Of a DNA stretch of 26,606 nt, positions 1-10,800 are shown one piece after another; the stretch's first letter is position 1; every line of letters starts with the position of its first letter. A program made the translations under genes and the position numbers. Where the stretch lies: positions 1 through 26,606 of the forward strand of contig DKCG01000042.1 of the NCBI GenBank assembly GCA_002449145.1, in the 5' to 3' direction. A model generated the notes under the pieces. That model saw only the letters and a program-made list of their open reading frames with translations. It had not been told where the DNA came from and searched no databases. The DNA is from Christensenella sp. UBA6880 (lineage in GTDB: Bacteria > Bacillota > Clostridia > Christensenellales > CAG-917).

Positions 1-70
1 GGGGAAACACGTGAGGAAGGGGGGGAAGTTTTATTCTAAATTGTTGCGTTGCAATTATTAATTATTAATT

Positions 71-89
71 TTTTTCCCTACGGGAAAAA
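71..89 (-). terminator. Possible weak terminator hairpin after the acyltransferase gene
   Basis: An inverted repeat TTTTTCCC / GGGAAAAA (71-78 with 82-89, 3-base loop) lies immediately beyond the TAG stop of the minus-strand acyltransferase. On the minus strand it is followed by AT-rich sequence (AATTAATAATT...) rather than a clean U-run, so termination would be weak. The stem is nearly symmetrical and could act on either strand. Bases 1-70 beyond it show no supportable gene. Confidence 0.35.
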
Positions 90-1145
90 CTAAATTCCAA
101 AGTTCCCGGGGGTGATAAACAAGCCGCTTATGAGGCTCAATAGGGCGGCGAGAAGGACGACATGTACGACGTAGACAATGAGCGCGTGTTTGCCGAAGAA
201 ACAAACCGCTTTTTCTATCGCTTTGGCAATCGCCGTCGTGATCTTGCCTGCGCCGAGCATAAAATTGAGAGTGTTTATGGAAAAATCTCGCAGAGATTTC
301 TTTTCGCTTTCGACGTTTGCGTAAAGCGCGTCGCAAGTCTTTTTGTAGAGTGCTTTCGTAAGTTCAAAACGCACGAGCGACAGTCTTTCGTAGTAGAACA
401 ATTCGCCTATCAGCACGCCGGCGAAATAAAAGGCGGTGTAGGGTATGAGCGTAAACAAATCGCCGGGCGAAAACTCGCTTTGCGAGTAAAACAGCGACGA
501 ATTGCCCCAAAAGTCGTGCGGCGGAAATACGATTGCGAATATTTTGGGTGTGGTCGCGGGAGGCGTGTAGCAAAAATACAGACACAACGTGACGATTATA
601 AGCGCAACGCTTGCGCCGACCATTGCCCATCTGTTGTCGCGCACCACGAACGATATAAGCGCGTACAAAAGCATAGAAAACGCAAGAAAATCGAGCACGC
701 CGAACGCAACGAAAACGCCGTCGATGCCCATTTGGTATTGCGCGATATACGAGCCGAGCGTGTAAATCAAAGCCACGGCGAGCAGTTGCGCGCCGCGCTT
801 TGCGTTGTTGCGCGAAAACGTGCAAGATATGCCCGAAATGGAAAAGAAAACGAACAAAACTATGGGGTGAATTATGTCTCTTACGCCGCTTGCGCTTCCG
901 TTCACCCAGTTGTAGCAAAAGGTCGTGAAAGCGTCGCCGACGCCCCTGCGGACGAACTCGTATCCGTACCACTGCACGCCGAAATACGACCCGAGCAAAA
1001 TCGCCAAATGGTCGAGAATCATAAGCAACACGCAAACGCCCCGCAAAAAGTCGATTTCCCAAATGCGATTGCGTTTTCTTTTGGGAACGAGGGTGATTTG
1101 CACGTCGTCCGAGACGAGTGGATTTTTTTGTACGTCCGATTGCAT
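90..1145 (-). CDS. Membrane acyltransferase, DUF1624 / heparan-alpha-glucosaminide N-acetyltransferase-like
   Basis: Predicted 351-residue polytopic membrane protein. A short basic cytoplasmic N-terminus (KRKRNR, residues 22-27) precedes the family signature R-I-W-E-I-D-F-L-R-G (27-36), which runs into the first membrane helix containing M42 and D45-H46. A second hallmark, F-F-S-I-S-G-I-S-C-T-F-S-R-N-N-A-K-R-G, covers 100-118, and several more hydrophobic segments follow. The last helix holds G-K-H-A-L-I-V-Y-V-V-H (318-328). From family knowledge, HGSNAT/DUF1624 proteins are multi-pass enzymes that move acetyl groups across or at the membrane onto sugars; bacterial substrates are mostly unknown. 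Length is normal for bacterial members and both ends look intact. The ATG at 1145 is chosen because it is the first in frame and lies where transcription should begin (see promoter). There is no Shine-Dalgarno before it, and the next in-frame ATG (M42) would remove the signature. A role in surface-glycan acylation is inference. Confidence 0.9.
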   Translation of the reverse strand: MQSDVQKNPLVSDDVQITLVPKRKRNRIWEIDFLRGVCVLLMILDHLAILLGSYFGVQWYGYEFVRRGVGDAFTTFCYNWVNGSASGVRDIIHPIVLFVFFSISGISCTFSRNNAKRGAQLLAVALIYTLGSYIAQYQMGIDGVFVAFGVLDFLAFSMLLYALISFVVRDNRWAMVGASVALIIVTLCLYFCYTPPATTPKIFAIVFPPHDFWGNSSLFYSQSEFSPGDLFTLIPYTAFYFAGVLIGELFYYERLSLVRFELTKALYKKTCDALYANVESEKKSLRDFSINTLNFMLGAGKITTAIAKAIEKAVCFFGKHALIVYVVHVVLLAALLSLISGLFITPGNFGI

Positions 1146-1151
1146 AAAATG

Positions 1152-1180
1152 AATATAGCACTATTCTTTTGCGCTGTCAA
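1152..1180 (-). promoter_or_regulatory. Sigma-70/A promoter of the acyltransferase gene (leaderless)
   Basis: Read on the minus strand: -35 TTGACA (1180-1175), a 17-base spacer, then -10 TATATT (1157-1152) preceded by TGC, an extended -10. The expected start site, seven bases past the -10, falls at about 1145, which is the A of the ATG. The transcript should therefore be leaderless, in keeping with the absence of a ribosome binding site. Position is seen in the sequence; the start site is inferred. Confidence 0.75.
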
Positions 1181-1556
1181 CGAACGACGGGGCGGGCGAG
1201 GAAAGCGAGAAAATCCACGCGGGTAGATATGCGAATTTTGCAAAATAAAAGCAAAGATTCGCGAAAAACGAAAATGAAAAATTTGCGGCGACGAAAAAAT
1301 TTTTTCATTGATTCTAACCGTGTGAAAAAGTGCGAGCAAACGACAGTAAAAATATGGAAAACAATGCTATAGAATGCCGAAAAACGCAAAATTTGCGCGT
1401 TTTCGACGGCAAAAACCCGAAAATGCGGCCGAACAGGAAAAATTTGCCGCGGCGAAGGCGAAAAAGTGCGAAAAACGGGCAAATTCCCCTATAAGTTGTG
1501 CTTTGCAAACCGCCTAACCACAAGGTATAGTTATAGGCATTCTAACAATATAAGTA
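1181..1556. other. Divergent intergenic region, A-tract rich, no gene
   Basis: About 375 bases between the two divergent promoters without a credible gene. Short open frames here lack ribosome binding sites and have low-complexity Arg/Lys/Phe products. The stretch is rich in A-tracts (CGAAAAA, AAAAATTTGC). It carries degenerate direct repeats: GAAAAATTTGCGGCG (1276-1290) against GGAAAAATTTGCCGC (1436-1450), and GAAAAAGTGCGA (1324-1335 and 1460-1471). An inverted repeat TGAAAAATTT / AAATTTTTTCA spans 1275-1307. Curved DNA or protein binding is possible; no regulator site is recognised. Confidence 0.5.
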
Positions 1557-1585
1557 TTGACAAACGCGCGGAAAAAACGTATAAT
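1557..1585 (+). promoter_or_regulatory. Perfect-consensus sigma-70/A promoter of the giant gene
   Basis: -35 TTGACA (1557-1562), exactly 17 bases, then -10 TATAAT (1580-1585): both hexamers and the spacing match consensus completely. Transcription should start near 1592, giving a leader of about 58 bases. A second TATAAT lies at 1593-1598 but has no matching -35 (GGAAAA at 1570-1575). Confidence 0.9.
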
Positions 1586-1605
1586 TGGACTGTATAATAA
1601 TCTAC

Positions 1606-1636
1606 ACATATGCGCTACACGCGTAGAGGCATATGT
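1606..1636 (+). promoter_or_regulatory. 5'-UTR stem-loop just upstream of the ribosome binding site
   Basis: ACATATGC (1606-1613) pairs perfectly with GCATATGT (1629-1636). Inside, CTAC (1615-1618) pairs with GTAG (1623-1626) around an ACGC tetraloop, with a one-against-two-base internal loop (G1614 versus A1627-G1628). The 12-bp hairpin sits inside the predicted leader and ends 3 bases before GGAGGAG, so it could stabilise the very long mRNA or tune ribosome access. It matches no riboswitch class I know. Confidence 0.7.
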
Positions 1637-1639
1637 TTC

Positions 1640-1646
1640 GGAGGAG
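1640..1646 (+). promoter_or_regulatory. Ribosome binding site of the giant gene
   Basis: GGAGGAG, with GGAGG ending 5 bases before the ATG at 1650. A second in-frame ATG at 1656 is 11 bases from GGAGG. The first is preferred for spacing; either choice leaves the signal peptide intact (MRMRK or MRK). Confidence 0.85.
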
Positions 1647-1649
1647 ATT

Positions 1650-1800
1650 ATGAGAATGAGAAAGTTATCGCTCGTATTGTTGCTCGTGCTGATCAGCGTT
1701 ATGCTGTTCGGTCTCGTGGCGTGCAATCCGAAAACCGACGGGAACACCGACACCCCCGTCATTCCTACGCCGACGCCTAATCCGGATCCCGACAATTCCG
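1650..1800 (+). other. Lipoprotein signal peptide, lipobox and stalk
   Basis: Basic n-region MRMRK, a hydrophobic Leu/Val/Ile core, then lipobox L22-V23-A24-C25. This fits lipidation of Cys25 by Lgt and cleavage by signal peptidase II. The mature protein begins C-N-P-K-T-D-G and passes through a Pro/Thr/Asp-rich linker (PTPTPNPDPDN) of the kind that spaces lipoproteins off the membrane. The first folded-looking segment starts near Val-Tyr-Ile-Gly (about 1800). Confidence 0.93.
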
Positions 1801-4800
1801 TGTACATCGGCGCGCAGGATTTCTGGAACGCTTTTAAGGCCGCCGCTCTGAACGAAGCGGGTGCTGAAAAAGACAAGCGTTACATAAGGGTTGACACGGC
1901 ATTCGTGATGGGCTTTTCCAAGGATTCGTCCGACTCGCTTATCGTTGCTCGCTTTGCAGGCAACGTCGATACGGTCGAAGATTCAAACAGTGAAATACTC
2001 GTTGAATTCCGCAAGTTGACATCCGAAATAGACGGCAGAACCGTCGATCAAGACACCATCTGTACGATGGCGAAAAACGGCGAAGGAACTCTGCTTTTCG
2101 GCGCGTACTATTACGAAGGCAAACTCGTTGCGGATATGCGCGGAATCAAGAAGGGCGACGGCGTGCACGTCGTTTACACCGACACGATCAATATGACGGA
2201 CTTCGTGTCGAGATTCGCAGACGCGCTCGAACAACTCGACCTTTCCTCTGTTTTGTACGACACGTTGATGGGTTACGACATCGGCGGACTCGTCAACAGC
2301 CTCATTAATATGGATGTTGCGCACCTGACGGTCGAACAGTTGCTCGTCAACGTATTGTTCGGCGCAAGCAAGGGCACGCTCGTTGATTACGGCAACGGAC
2401 ATCAAGTGTTGCGTATGCCTTGCGACCTCGGACTTATCGTCAGTATAATTCCGCTCGTACAAGGTCTTATCCCCGAAAACATCATCGGACTCGTCAAAGA
2501 CGTACTCGGTCTCGATTTGGGCAAACTCGGCGCGCTCGCCGGTATGGCTCTTTATATGGAAGCCGACATTATGAACGGCGCGCTTCAAGGCACGACGTTC
2601 GACATAGACGTAAACCTCAACTCTTACGGCGTTGAGGGCGTCGAAGAAAAGTACGGCACGTTCCAATCCGAATTCGGCATCAAACTCGGCTATGCGAAAG
2701 CAGACTTTGCAGGTACCCCCGACCTCAATTTAGTCGGCGACGAAAATAATCCCGGACTTCTCAAAAATCGCAACGAAAACAACACCGCTCGTCAAGACGG
2801 TGAAAAATCCCTTTACGACGCCGTAAACGAAAGCGCGGAAAAATATTCCTTCCTCACTCTCGACGGCGCAATCTCTCTCACTCTCAACTTCAACGAAAAG
2901 AAAGTGTCTATCGACAACGTGATAGGCTCTTTCGGCACTCTCATTTCAAATCTTCTCACTCAAAATCTCGACCCCGAAATGCTCGAAGCACTCAAACCGT
3001 TGTTTGCAAAAGAAATAGATTTTGCCAGCGGCGAGGTGAAACTCACGATAAAACTTCAAGCAGACATCAACACTAAGGACGCAAAAAAGACAAGACTTGC
3101 AGCCGAAATTCTCGGTCGTGACGGCGCAAAACGCGTGACGGCTTACTACACCGGCGAAAAAGAAGGCGTATATATCGACGCGGGCGGCTTGCTCGGTTAC
3201 AGCGGAACGAAGTTCAAAATCGACGACATCAACGTCAACGAGCTTTTGGGCGACCTTGTCGACAAAGTTTTTGAAACCGTCAAAGGCGCAATAGACGGAC
3301 TTAAAGGCGGCGCAACAACTCAAAACATTCAACAAGCGTTCGTCGACAACGGCGAAATCGTCATTCAACACGGCGCGTACTCTGCGGCGGAAGGCGAAGG
3401 TTCCGTCGACGTCTTGTCGCTTGTAAGTATGATTCTCGACCATGTCAACGTCGGTATGGACGAAAACATCTTCAACATCAGAGATATAAGCGTGGATTTG
3501 TCCAGAGATATTCTCGAAACGATATTCTCGCTTGTGTTTACGGGCGACAACGCGGGTGCGGACATTCCCATCACCGGCGCATTGCTCAAATACGTCAACA
3601 ACGGCGCGCAACAAAACAAGAACCTCACTTTGAGCGCGGAACTCGGCGTTCGCGAATATAACGAAGCAAACACCGAATACAGCCTCGCGCCCCTCATCGG
3701 TCTTGCGCTCGGCGTTGACATTACCTTTGGTAAAATCAACGATTTGCCCGGTTTCGAGGCAACGTTTGAAAAACTCGAAAACGAACTTGCTCAAAACGAA
3801 GGCGCATATCTTCCCATTCTCAAAAACGGCGCGTTGAACACCGATTTGCTTCACGTCAACGTGTCCACGGGACTTACCCTCGACATCGAAACCCTCAAAG
3901 GCGAACTCGCAAATATCGAAGTCAATATGCCCGACCAAGAAATCGGCACGATGTTCAAGGGCATTTTGCTCAAAGCGTTGATCGAACTGGGCAACATCGA
4001 CGGCGGTCTTAAACTCGACATCAACGCCGACATCGACCTCACCGGCGGTCTCGATACGAGCGCAATCCTCGATTTGCTTTTGAAATCTTCCGCAAAGATC
4101 GCGATTTCCAAGCAATCCGACAACGAAGAAGTGCTTGCGATTTATTTGCAAGACGGTTGGGTATATCTCAAAGCGGACATCCTTTGCATAAGCGTAAAAC
4201 AAATTAAACTCAACGTCAGAGAACTTGTCGATATGCTCGGCACGAGCGACGATCCGTCGAGCAGTCAGGCTCTCGTTGCGGAGGAAACCGAAGAAGACGG
4301 CGGTATGGACGTCAACGCGGTTCTCGGATTCGTGGCAGGCATCATAGACGGATTCAAACTCGGCAATCACGCTCTCGAAGTCGTCCTTGCTTCCAACCTC
4401 TTTGAACAGGTCCTCGGACTTCTCAATATCGACGGCGTTAAGATCGAATTTGCAAGCACCGAATTTGACGGCGGAATCCGCATTGCTCTCAACGACGGAC
4501 TCAATCTGCCCGAACTTCAACTCGGCGTGTTCGTATCTTTGGGCAACAACGTCAACCTCGACTTGTCCCTCAACGGCTTGTCCGCAGGTTTGAACGACAA
4601 AGCGACCAATTATTTGCTCAAAGACAATTGTCAAAGCGACGATTTCACCGAAATCCTCGAATATCCCTTCCTCGGACTCGACCTCACGCTCGGTCTTAAC
4701 TTCACGGCGGACCAAGGCGCGAGAGAACTCGTGTTCGGCGAGGGCAAATACTGGCTCGATTCAAACGGCAAGTACGTCGAAATCGAAAAAACGCCAGTTC

Positions 4801-7800
4801 CCGACGGATACACCGGCAAACTTTACTACAAGGATTCCGACGGTATATATCAAGAAGAGAATATAACAAAAGCGACTCTCGCGTTCGACGAGCCGATGAA
4901 TCTTAATTACGAGTTGCGCATTGCGGGTCAACTCGACCTTTCGCCTATCGTCGAATATTTGCTCGGCGCGCCCCAAATCAACACGAAGGGCAACGTCAGC
5001 GAATTGATGATCGAACTTACGGGCAAAAAGTCAAGCGATATTAGCGGTCAACTCACTGCAGAACGCAAAGTTTTGCTCGGACTTTATTACACGGGCGGTT
5101 CGCTCTACATCGACGCGAGCAACTTCGGTTTGAATAAGGTCAGAACGGACATTGACCTCTATGAGGTCATTCTCGCATTGCTTGCAAAAGACTCGACCGT
5201 TGCTGTCAACGGCGCAACGGGGGCCGACGCAATGGCGGCGGAAGATACGATCGACCAAAACGACGCAGATGCGAGAAAGGCTCTTGCGCTCGACATCCTT
5301 GCAACGCTTTCTTCCGACAACGTTAAGTTGCAAATCGCAAAAGGTTTGACAGACATTCTTTATCAACTCATCGGAATCGACGCAAGCGATATTACCGCTT
5401 GGGCGCAAATCGCTTGGGCGAGCATAAAGGATAAATTCGACAACAAACCCGTCCGTATCGTACTTGACGCCAACAACGACGCAGGTCAATCAATCGGCAG
5501 TGCGGAAATCTACATCGGCACGACCGACAGAGGCGAAAACGGCGAAACGCTCAGTCCTCTCAAACTCGAAATCGGCGGCGACGCGGTCGAACCTATCAGA
5601 ATCGTACGCGACGGACAACAAATGCAGGAAATGGCGTCCTACGTCCAAAGCGAAGGCAACGTGTTTGAAGACGTAGAATTGTTCAACGACTACGGCGACG
5701 TCACCATTCCCGGCATCTACGCCGAAATTCAAGGCACATTCACGGTCGGTGCGCTTCAAGGCAACAAGTCTTGGACTGTCGGCGAATGGATCGCGTCCTT
5801 CCTCGACGACAGCAATCCTGAACTCAATTCGTTTGTAAGACAACTTCTTCTCACCTACAAAGTGCCCGTCGAAGCGGGCGCAAACATCGGATTCCGCATT
5901 GCTCTCAACGCACATCTCAATCCCGACGTTCCCGTTGACCTCACTCAAAACGCGGTGTTCAAGAATTATGAAAATTCAAAACTCGCAGACCTCGCAAAAT
6001 ACGTCGAAGTCTACAAGCTCAGCGGCGCGAAATACGTTCTTCTCACCGACGAGGAACGCACGACGTTCGAGGGTGACGTATACGTCAAGCAATATGTTGC
6101 GGGCGGCATTGCGCTCACCGAAGTGACCGACCTCAATTACAGAGGCGAAGGCTACGTCCTCGTTGACGGCAACTACGTAAAAGTCAACGTCACAGACGAA
6201 AATCAAGAACAATACGCAAACGAGAAAATTTACACTGCGGCAAGTTTGCTCGATATCGCGTACATCGCGTCTCACAGCGACATCGCAATCGAAATCTACA
6301 ACGAGAAGATAACGCTTGTAGACAAGATGTCCAATGCGGAAAAACTCGAACACGTTATCCTCGCATTGCGTTTGCAAAGCACGGGTGAAAACGCGCAAGG
6401 TCAATCGGTAAGCACCGTTTACCTCGATTTGAGCAACGACTTCCACCTTGCTTTGACCAACATCGATCTCGGCGCATTGCTCGGCGGATTGCTCACGGGC
6501 GGTTCGAACAGCGACGACAGCACCGCAACCACGGCGGCAGACGAGAGCGCAAGCGGCGGAATCGACCTTATGGGTATTCTCGGCAAGGTTCTGGGCGGTA
6601 TCATCGGCTATATCGGCGTTGACACAGAAGGTTTGCAAATCAACTTCGCCGAAGCACTCGTCGCAACTCTCGTGCAAATGCTCGCAGGCAAGCAAGTAGA
6701 CCCCGAAAAGTTCATCAAACTCAATTCGGACAGAAGTTATCTTGCGTTTGCGTGGAAGGACGATTATAAACTCGAACTCAACCTTCAAATCGACCCCGCA
6801 TACGTCGGATTCGAACTCAGTTCAATCAAACTCGCACTCGGCAAAGAGGGCGGCGTGTTACCCGACGATTTCGACCCGAACGTCTACACGACGGCGGAAA
6901 ATCTCGATACGCTTTCGCTCAACGTCGATCTTGGACTCGATTTGCAACTCAAAGGACAGGACGAGCAAGTACGTCTTGAAAAATACCTCGATTTGTTCAT
7001 TGCGGATTTGGGCATCAAACTCGGTATCGATATGTTCGACGACATCGAATACGACATCGGATTGAGCCTCGGCGCAAACCTCGCACTCAACGAGCCGAAC
7101 GAGAGCAATATTGTTCTTGAAATTAAGAATAATATAACAAATAAGAATATATTAGCGGTTTACATCGAGGGTCAGAACATCTATTTCGATTTCGGAAGCC
7201 TCGGTCGCGAACCCGTTTATATAGAAGGTACAAACCTTTGCGACGTGCTTTGCAAGAAAGTCGTCGAGTTGCTCGGCGACCTCAATTCCATCGTTAAGAG
7301 CGGTGCTTCCACAGCAGCGGACGAAGTCGCGGTAAACAGCGCGGACGAGAAAATGCAACTCATTCTCGACATCACGGACGGCAAACTCAGCGTACTCGTT
7401 ATGCAAAACGTCCTCGTCGGACTTATTGCGGCTCTCACGTCAAACGACGGCAGCACCGACATCGCGACGATTATCGAGAAACTCGACCTCGACATTTCCG
7501 TCGGAGTTGATTTGCAACTCGACCCGTCTATCGCAATCGACGTCAATCTTGACAGCAATCTCATCGCGCTCGGCGTAAGCGTCGGCAACATCGACGTTGC
7601 AACCGGCACAAAGAGCAACGCATACGAGGCAATCCGCGAAAAAGCGCAAAAGGGTATCAGAGGCGACGATAAGTTCGTTCTTCTCACAAACGACGAAAAG
7701 AAGACTTACGAAGGCAAGAGATACAACAAAGTCGGCGACACGTTTGTCGAAGCGGAAAACGGCGATTACAGAGGTTACTACACCGAGATGTCCAATGCGC

Positions 7801-10800
7801 ACATCATCGAAGTCGACCTCAGTTTGATCGTTGACTACTACGCAAGCGCAACGTACACTCTCGTCACCGACCAAAGAGCGCTCGAAACAATTTCGCCGCT
7901 CGACAGATATTCTTACAGCAGCAACGAGCAAAGGTTCGTGCAAGATCCCAACGGCACTTACGTCCGCGAAGGTTTCGCATTCGACGAATTGCTCGACCTT
8001 ATCCTCAATATGGACGGTTTGCAGAGCATTCTCGCAACGATGCTTCCGCAAATCCGCATCGATACCGACAACGAAGAAATCGGCTTTGACGTGCAGAACG
8101 ACAAGTTCAGCGTCGGCGATTTGCTCAAACGTCTCGGACTCAACCTCGTGCTTTCCGACAAGATGGACGACGGCTTCAAACTCGACATCAAGGCAAGACT
8201 CAACCTTCAAAAGATAGGTATGGAAGACTTGTCGAAGATCGATTTGAAGAACCTCAATCTCGACATAGAAACCATCCTCAACGGTTTGGAAGCATACATC
8301 GGAATCGACTTCGATTACGAACATCCCGGCACGAACACCAAACTCGGCGTCTATCTCGAAGACGGCATAGTGTTTGTCGATATGGAAGGTATCGGCGGTC
8401 CTCGCGTGCAAGTCGGTCTTATCGACTTGCTTGAAAAACTCGGCGTGACACTCGGTTCGAGCAGTTCGAACAGCGGCGCAAGCACGGCGGCAGATACGCA
8501 AGACGGCGAAATGAGCGTCGGTCAAATCCTCAATATGATCGTTTCCAAGATTGTACTTTCAGGTACGCCTTGGATCGGCGACGACGGTGTAAAGAGAATC
8601 GATCAACTCGGCGTATTCGTGCGCGCAAACTTCATTAACGATTTGTTCTCGATGTTATTCAAGACGGTCGTCGATTCCGAAAATACGGTCGTGGACGAGT
8701 CTCAAAGCGGTTTGTTCCTCTATCCGCAAAAGAAATTCGGAAATTACGGCGTTGACGAAGCTCTCGCTTTGCAACTCAAACTCGCTCTTGCAAACAAGAA
8801 AGACCCGATCGATCCCGAAACCGGCGAACTTTCTTCAAAATCTCAATATCTCATCGACCTCAATCTCGGACTCGATGCGAAAGTCGGTCTCGTAAGCGTA
8901 GATACAAACTATCAACCGCTTCTCGACAACGACGAGAAACTCGAATTCATCTCGCTTGACGACTACATCGAAAACATCGTCAAACTTTTGGGCGGTTTCA
9001 GCGGCGAGAATTATCAAAGAACGACGGATCTCACCGACAACGCAATCTACTATTCGTTCGAGGCGAGCGACGACGGCGAATACCTGCTCAAGACGGGTAT
9101 GTACCGCAAGCCCAACTTCACGGTTGACGCAAACGGCGCGTACGTTCTCGGCGAAGACGGCGAATACAGACTCATAAACGACGGCGAAACGTTGCCCGAA
9201 GGCACGAAGCGTTACGCAAAAGAAGACCTCACCGACGTTCAAATGTATTCTCGCTCTTACGCAACCGTAAAGACGGGCGAGGACGGCAAGCAATACGCAT
9301 ATATCGTCAAATACGACGTCGATCCCAACGGCGCATACGTCTACGACGCCGAAAACGACATTTACGTCAACAAGAACGATGCTTCCGCACCCGAAAGCAA
9401 CACGTTCTATTCGAGAGTGGATATGCCGATTACCGTCACCGAAAAAGACGCGGACGGCAACGAAATCACTCGCAACGCTCTTGCAAGCGAGGTCAAACTC
9501 TACAACAAGTGCGGAAAGACCGCATACCAAGATCAAAATATATCTTTGAGCGTAAGCGGCTTGATTTACTTCAATTCCGCAAGCGCGGAAGTCGTCAACG
9601 CGGGCGGCTTGCTTCCCAATGCGTTCCGCGATATGATCATCAACTTGCAAACGCTCAACGCTTTCAACGCGGGTATCGGTTTGAGAGTTTCCGCAAACAT
9701 CGACCTTGCGGCACTCGATTTGCAAGGACTTGCGTCCGGCGGCACGTTCGGCGACTTCATCAATAACAGCGATTTGAGCAAAGTCGAACTCGCAATCGAG
9801 TTCGTCGAAGTGGACGACAAGGGCTACTTCGCAAAATACGACACTGCAAACGACATCGGCAACGGCAACGAAAAAGTGCTCGGCGGTATGTATTTGAGCG
9901 GCGGTACGCTCTATCTCGATCTTACGGGGTTGGTTACGACTGCAGAAAACTATTCCAAGATCGAAAACTTCGTTGAATTTGCAAAGAAAGTCGCTGACAA
10001 ACTCGGCTCTATCGGCAGTGGCAAAGAAGAAAACGGCGCGCAAACGGCAAGCGACGAAGCGCAAACTCGCTCTAGCCAACGCGACGCGGTCTTGTTGCTC
10101 GCATACAGCGATTCGCAATTCCAAATCCAAATCACAAAAGCGTTGATCGCATTCGTGCTTGCAACGTTTATGCCCGATCTCGGCTCGCTCGAAGACGTAT
10201 TCGACGTGTTCAACATCTCTTTGGGCGTTGATCTCGGTCAACCCGTTTACAAGAGCGTGGAAGATTTGAAAGCGACCGATCCCGACCTGTACGAAAAATT
10301 CCAAAACGAGTACAAAGGCGACAGATACACGAAGTACACAACGGAAGATCTCAGCCAAAAAGCGGGCACCGACACTTACTACGTCGCAGGCAACAAATAC
10401 TATCTTGCAGACACGACTTACGTTTACGAAGCGAAGGTTGACAGCGCAGGCGTCACCCTCGTTGACGGCATAAAACACAAATTCCAGGACGGCAACCTGG
10501 AAGCGGGCAAGACCTACGCAGTGCTCGAAAACGGCAAATACGTCGTGATTGAAAACAAAGTTCAAGGCAAGTACGTCCATTCCAACGCAAACTACTATGC
10601 GAAAGTCGAAAACGTCACCGACCCCGTAAGTTTGCGCAGTTACAGAATGTACAGAAGAACGGACGGCGTTGAAAGCGTCACCGACACATACATCGAAAAC
10701 GACACTTATATCCGCTATAACGGCGAAGAAAGAAAGGTCGAAGAATTGAGATCTCGTTTGTTCGGTTACGTCAAGGACGAAAACGGCGAATATTACAGAA

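Noticed and set aside
162..1226. Plus-strand open frame of 354 codons opposite the acyltransferase
   Set aside because: Its product is Arg/Val/Glu-rich with no domain, while the opposite strand encodes a clear multi-pass membrane enzyme with family motifs.
1275..1307. AT-rich inverted repeat TGAAAAATTT / AAATTTTTTCA as a terminator
   Set aside because: No gene on either strand would be transcribed into it, and the stem has no GC core.
1169..1523. Small open frames on both strands in the intergenic region
   Set aside because: Low-complexity Arg/Lys/Phe products arising from A-tracts, with no ribosome binding sites; they overlap one another.
1490..1560. Possible tRNA-like or riboswitch-like sequence (AACCGCCTAACCACAAGG...)
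   Set aside because: No cloverleaf arms or recognised aptamer core could be drawn, and it lies upstream of the promoter rather than in the transcript.
9006..9539. Choline-binding or glucan-binding cell-wall repeats in the Tyr/Gly inserts
   Set aside because: The hairpin-like Gly-x-Tyr rhythm is similar, but the Trp-Tyr/Phe consensus (G-W-x-x-x-x-G-x-W-Y-Y) is absent and Trp is rare.
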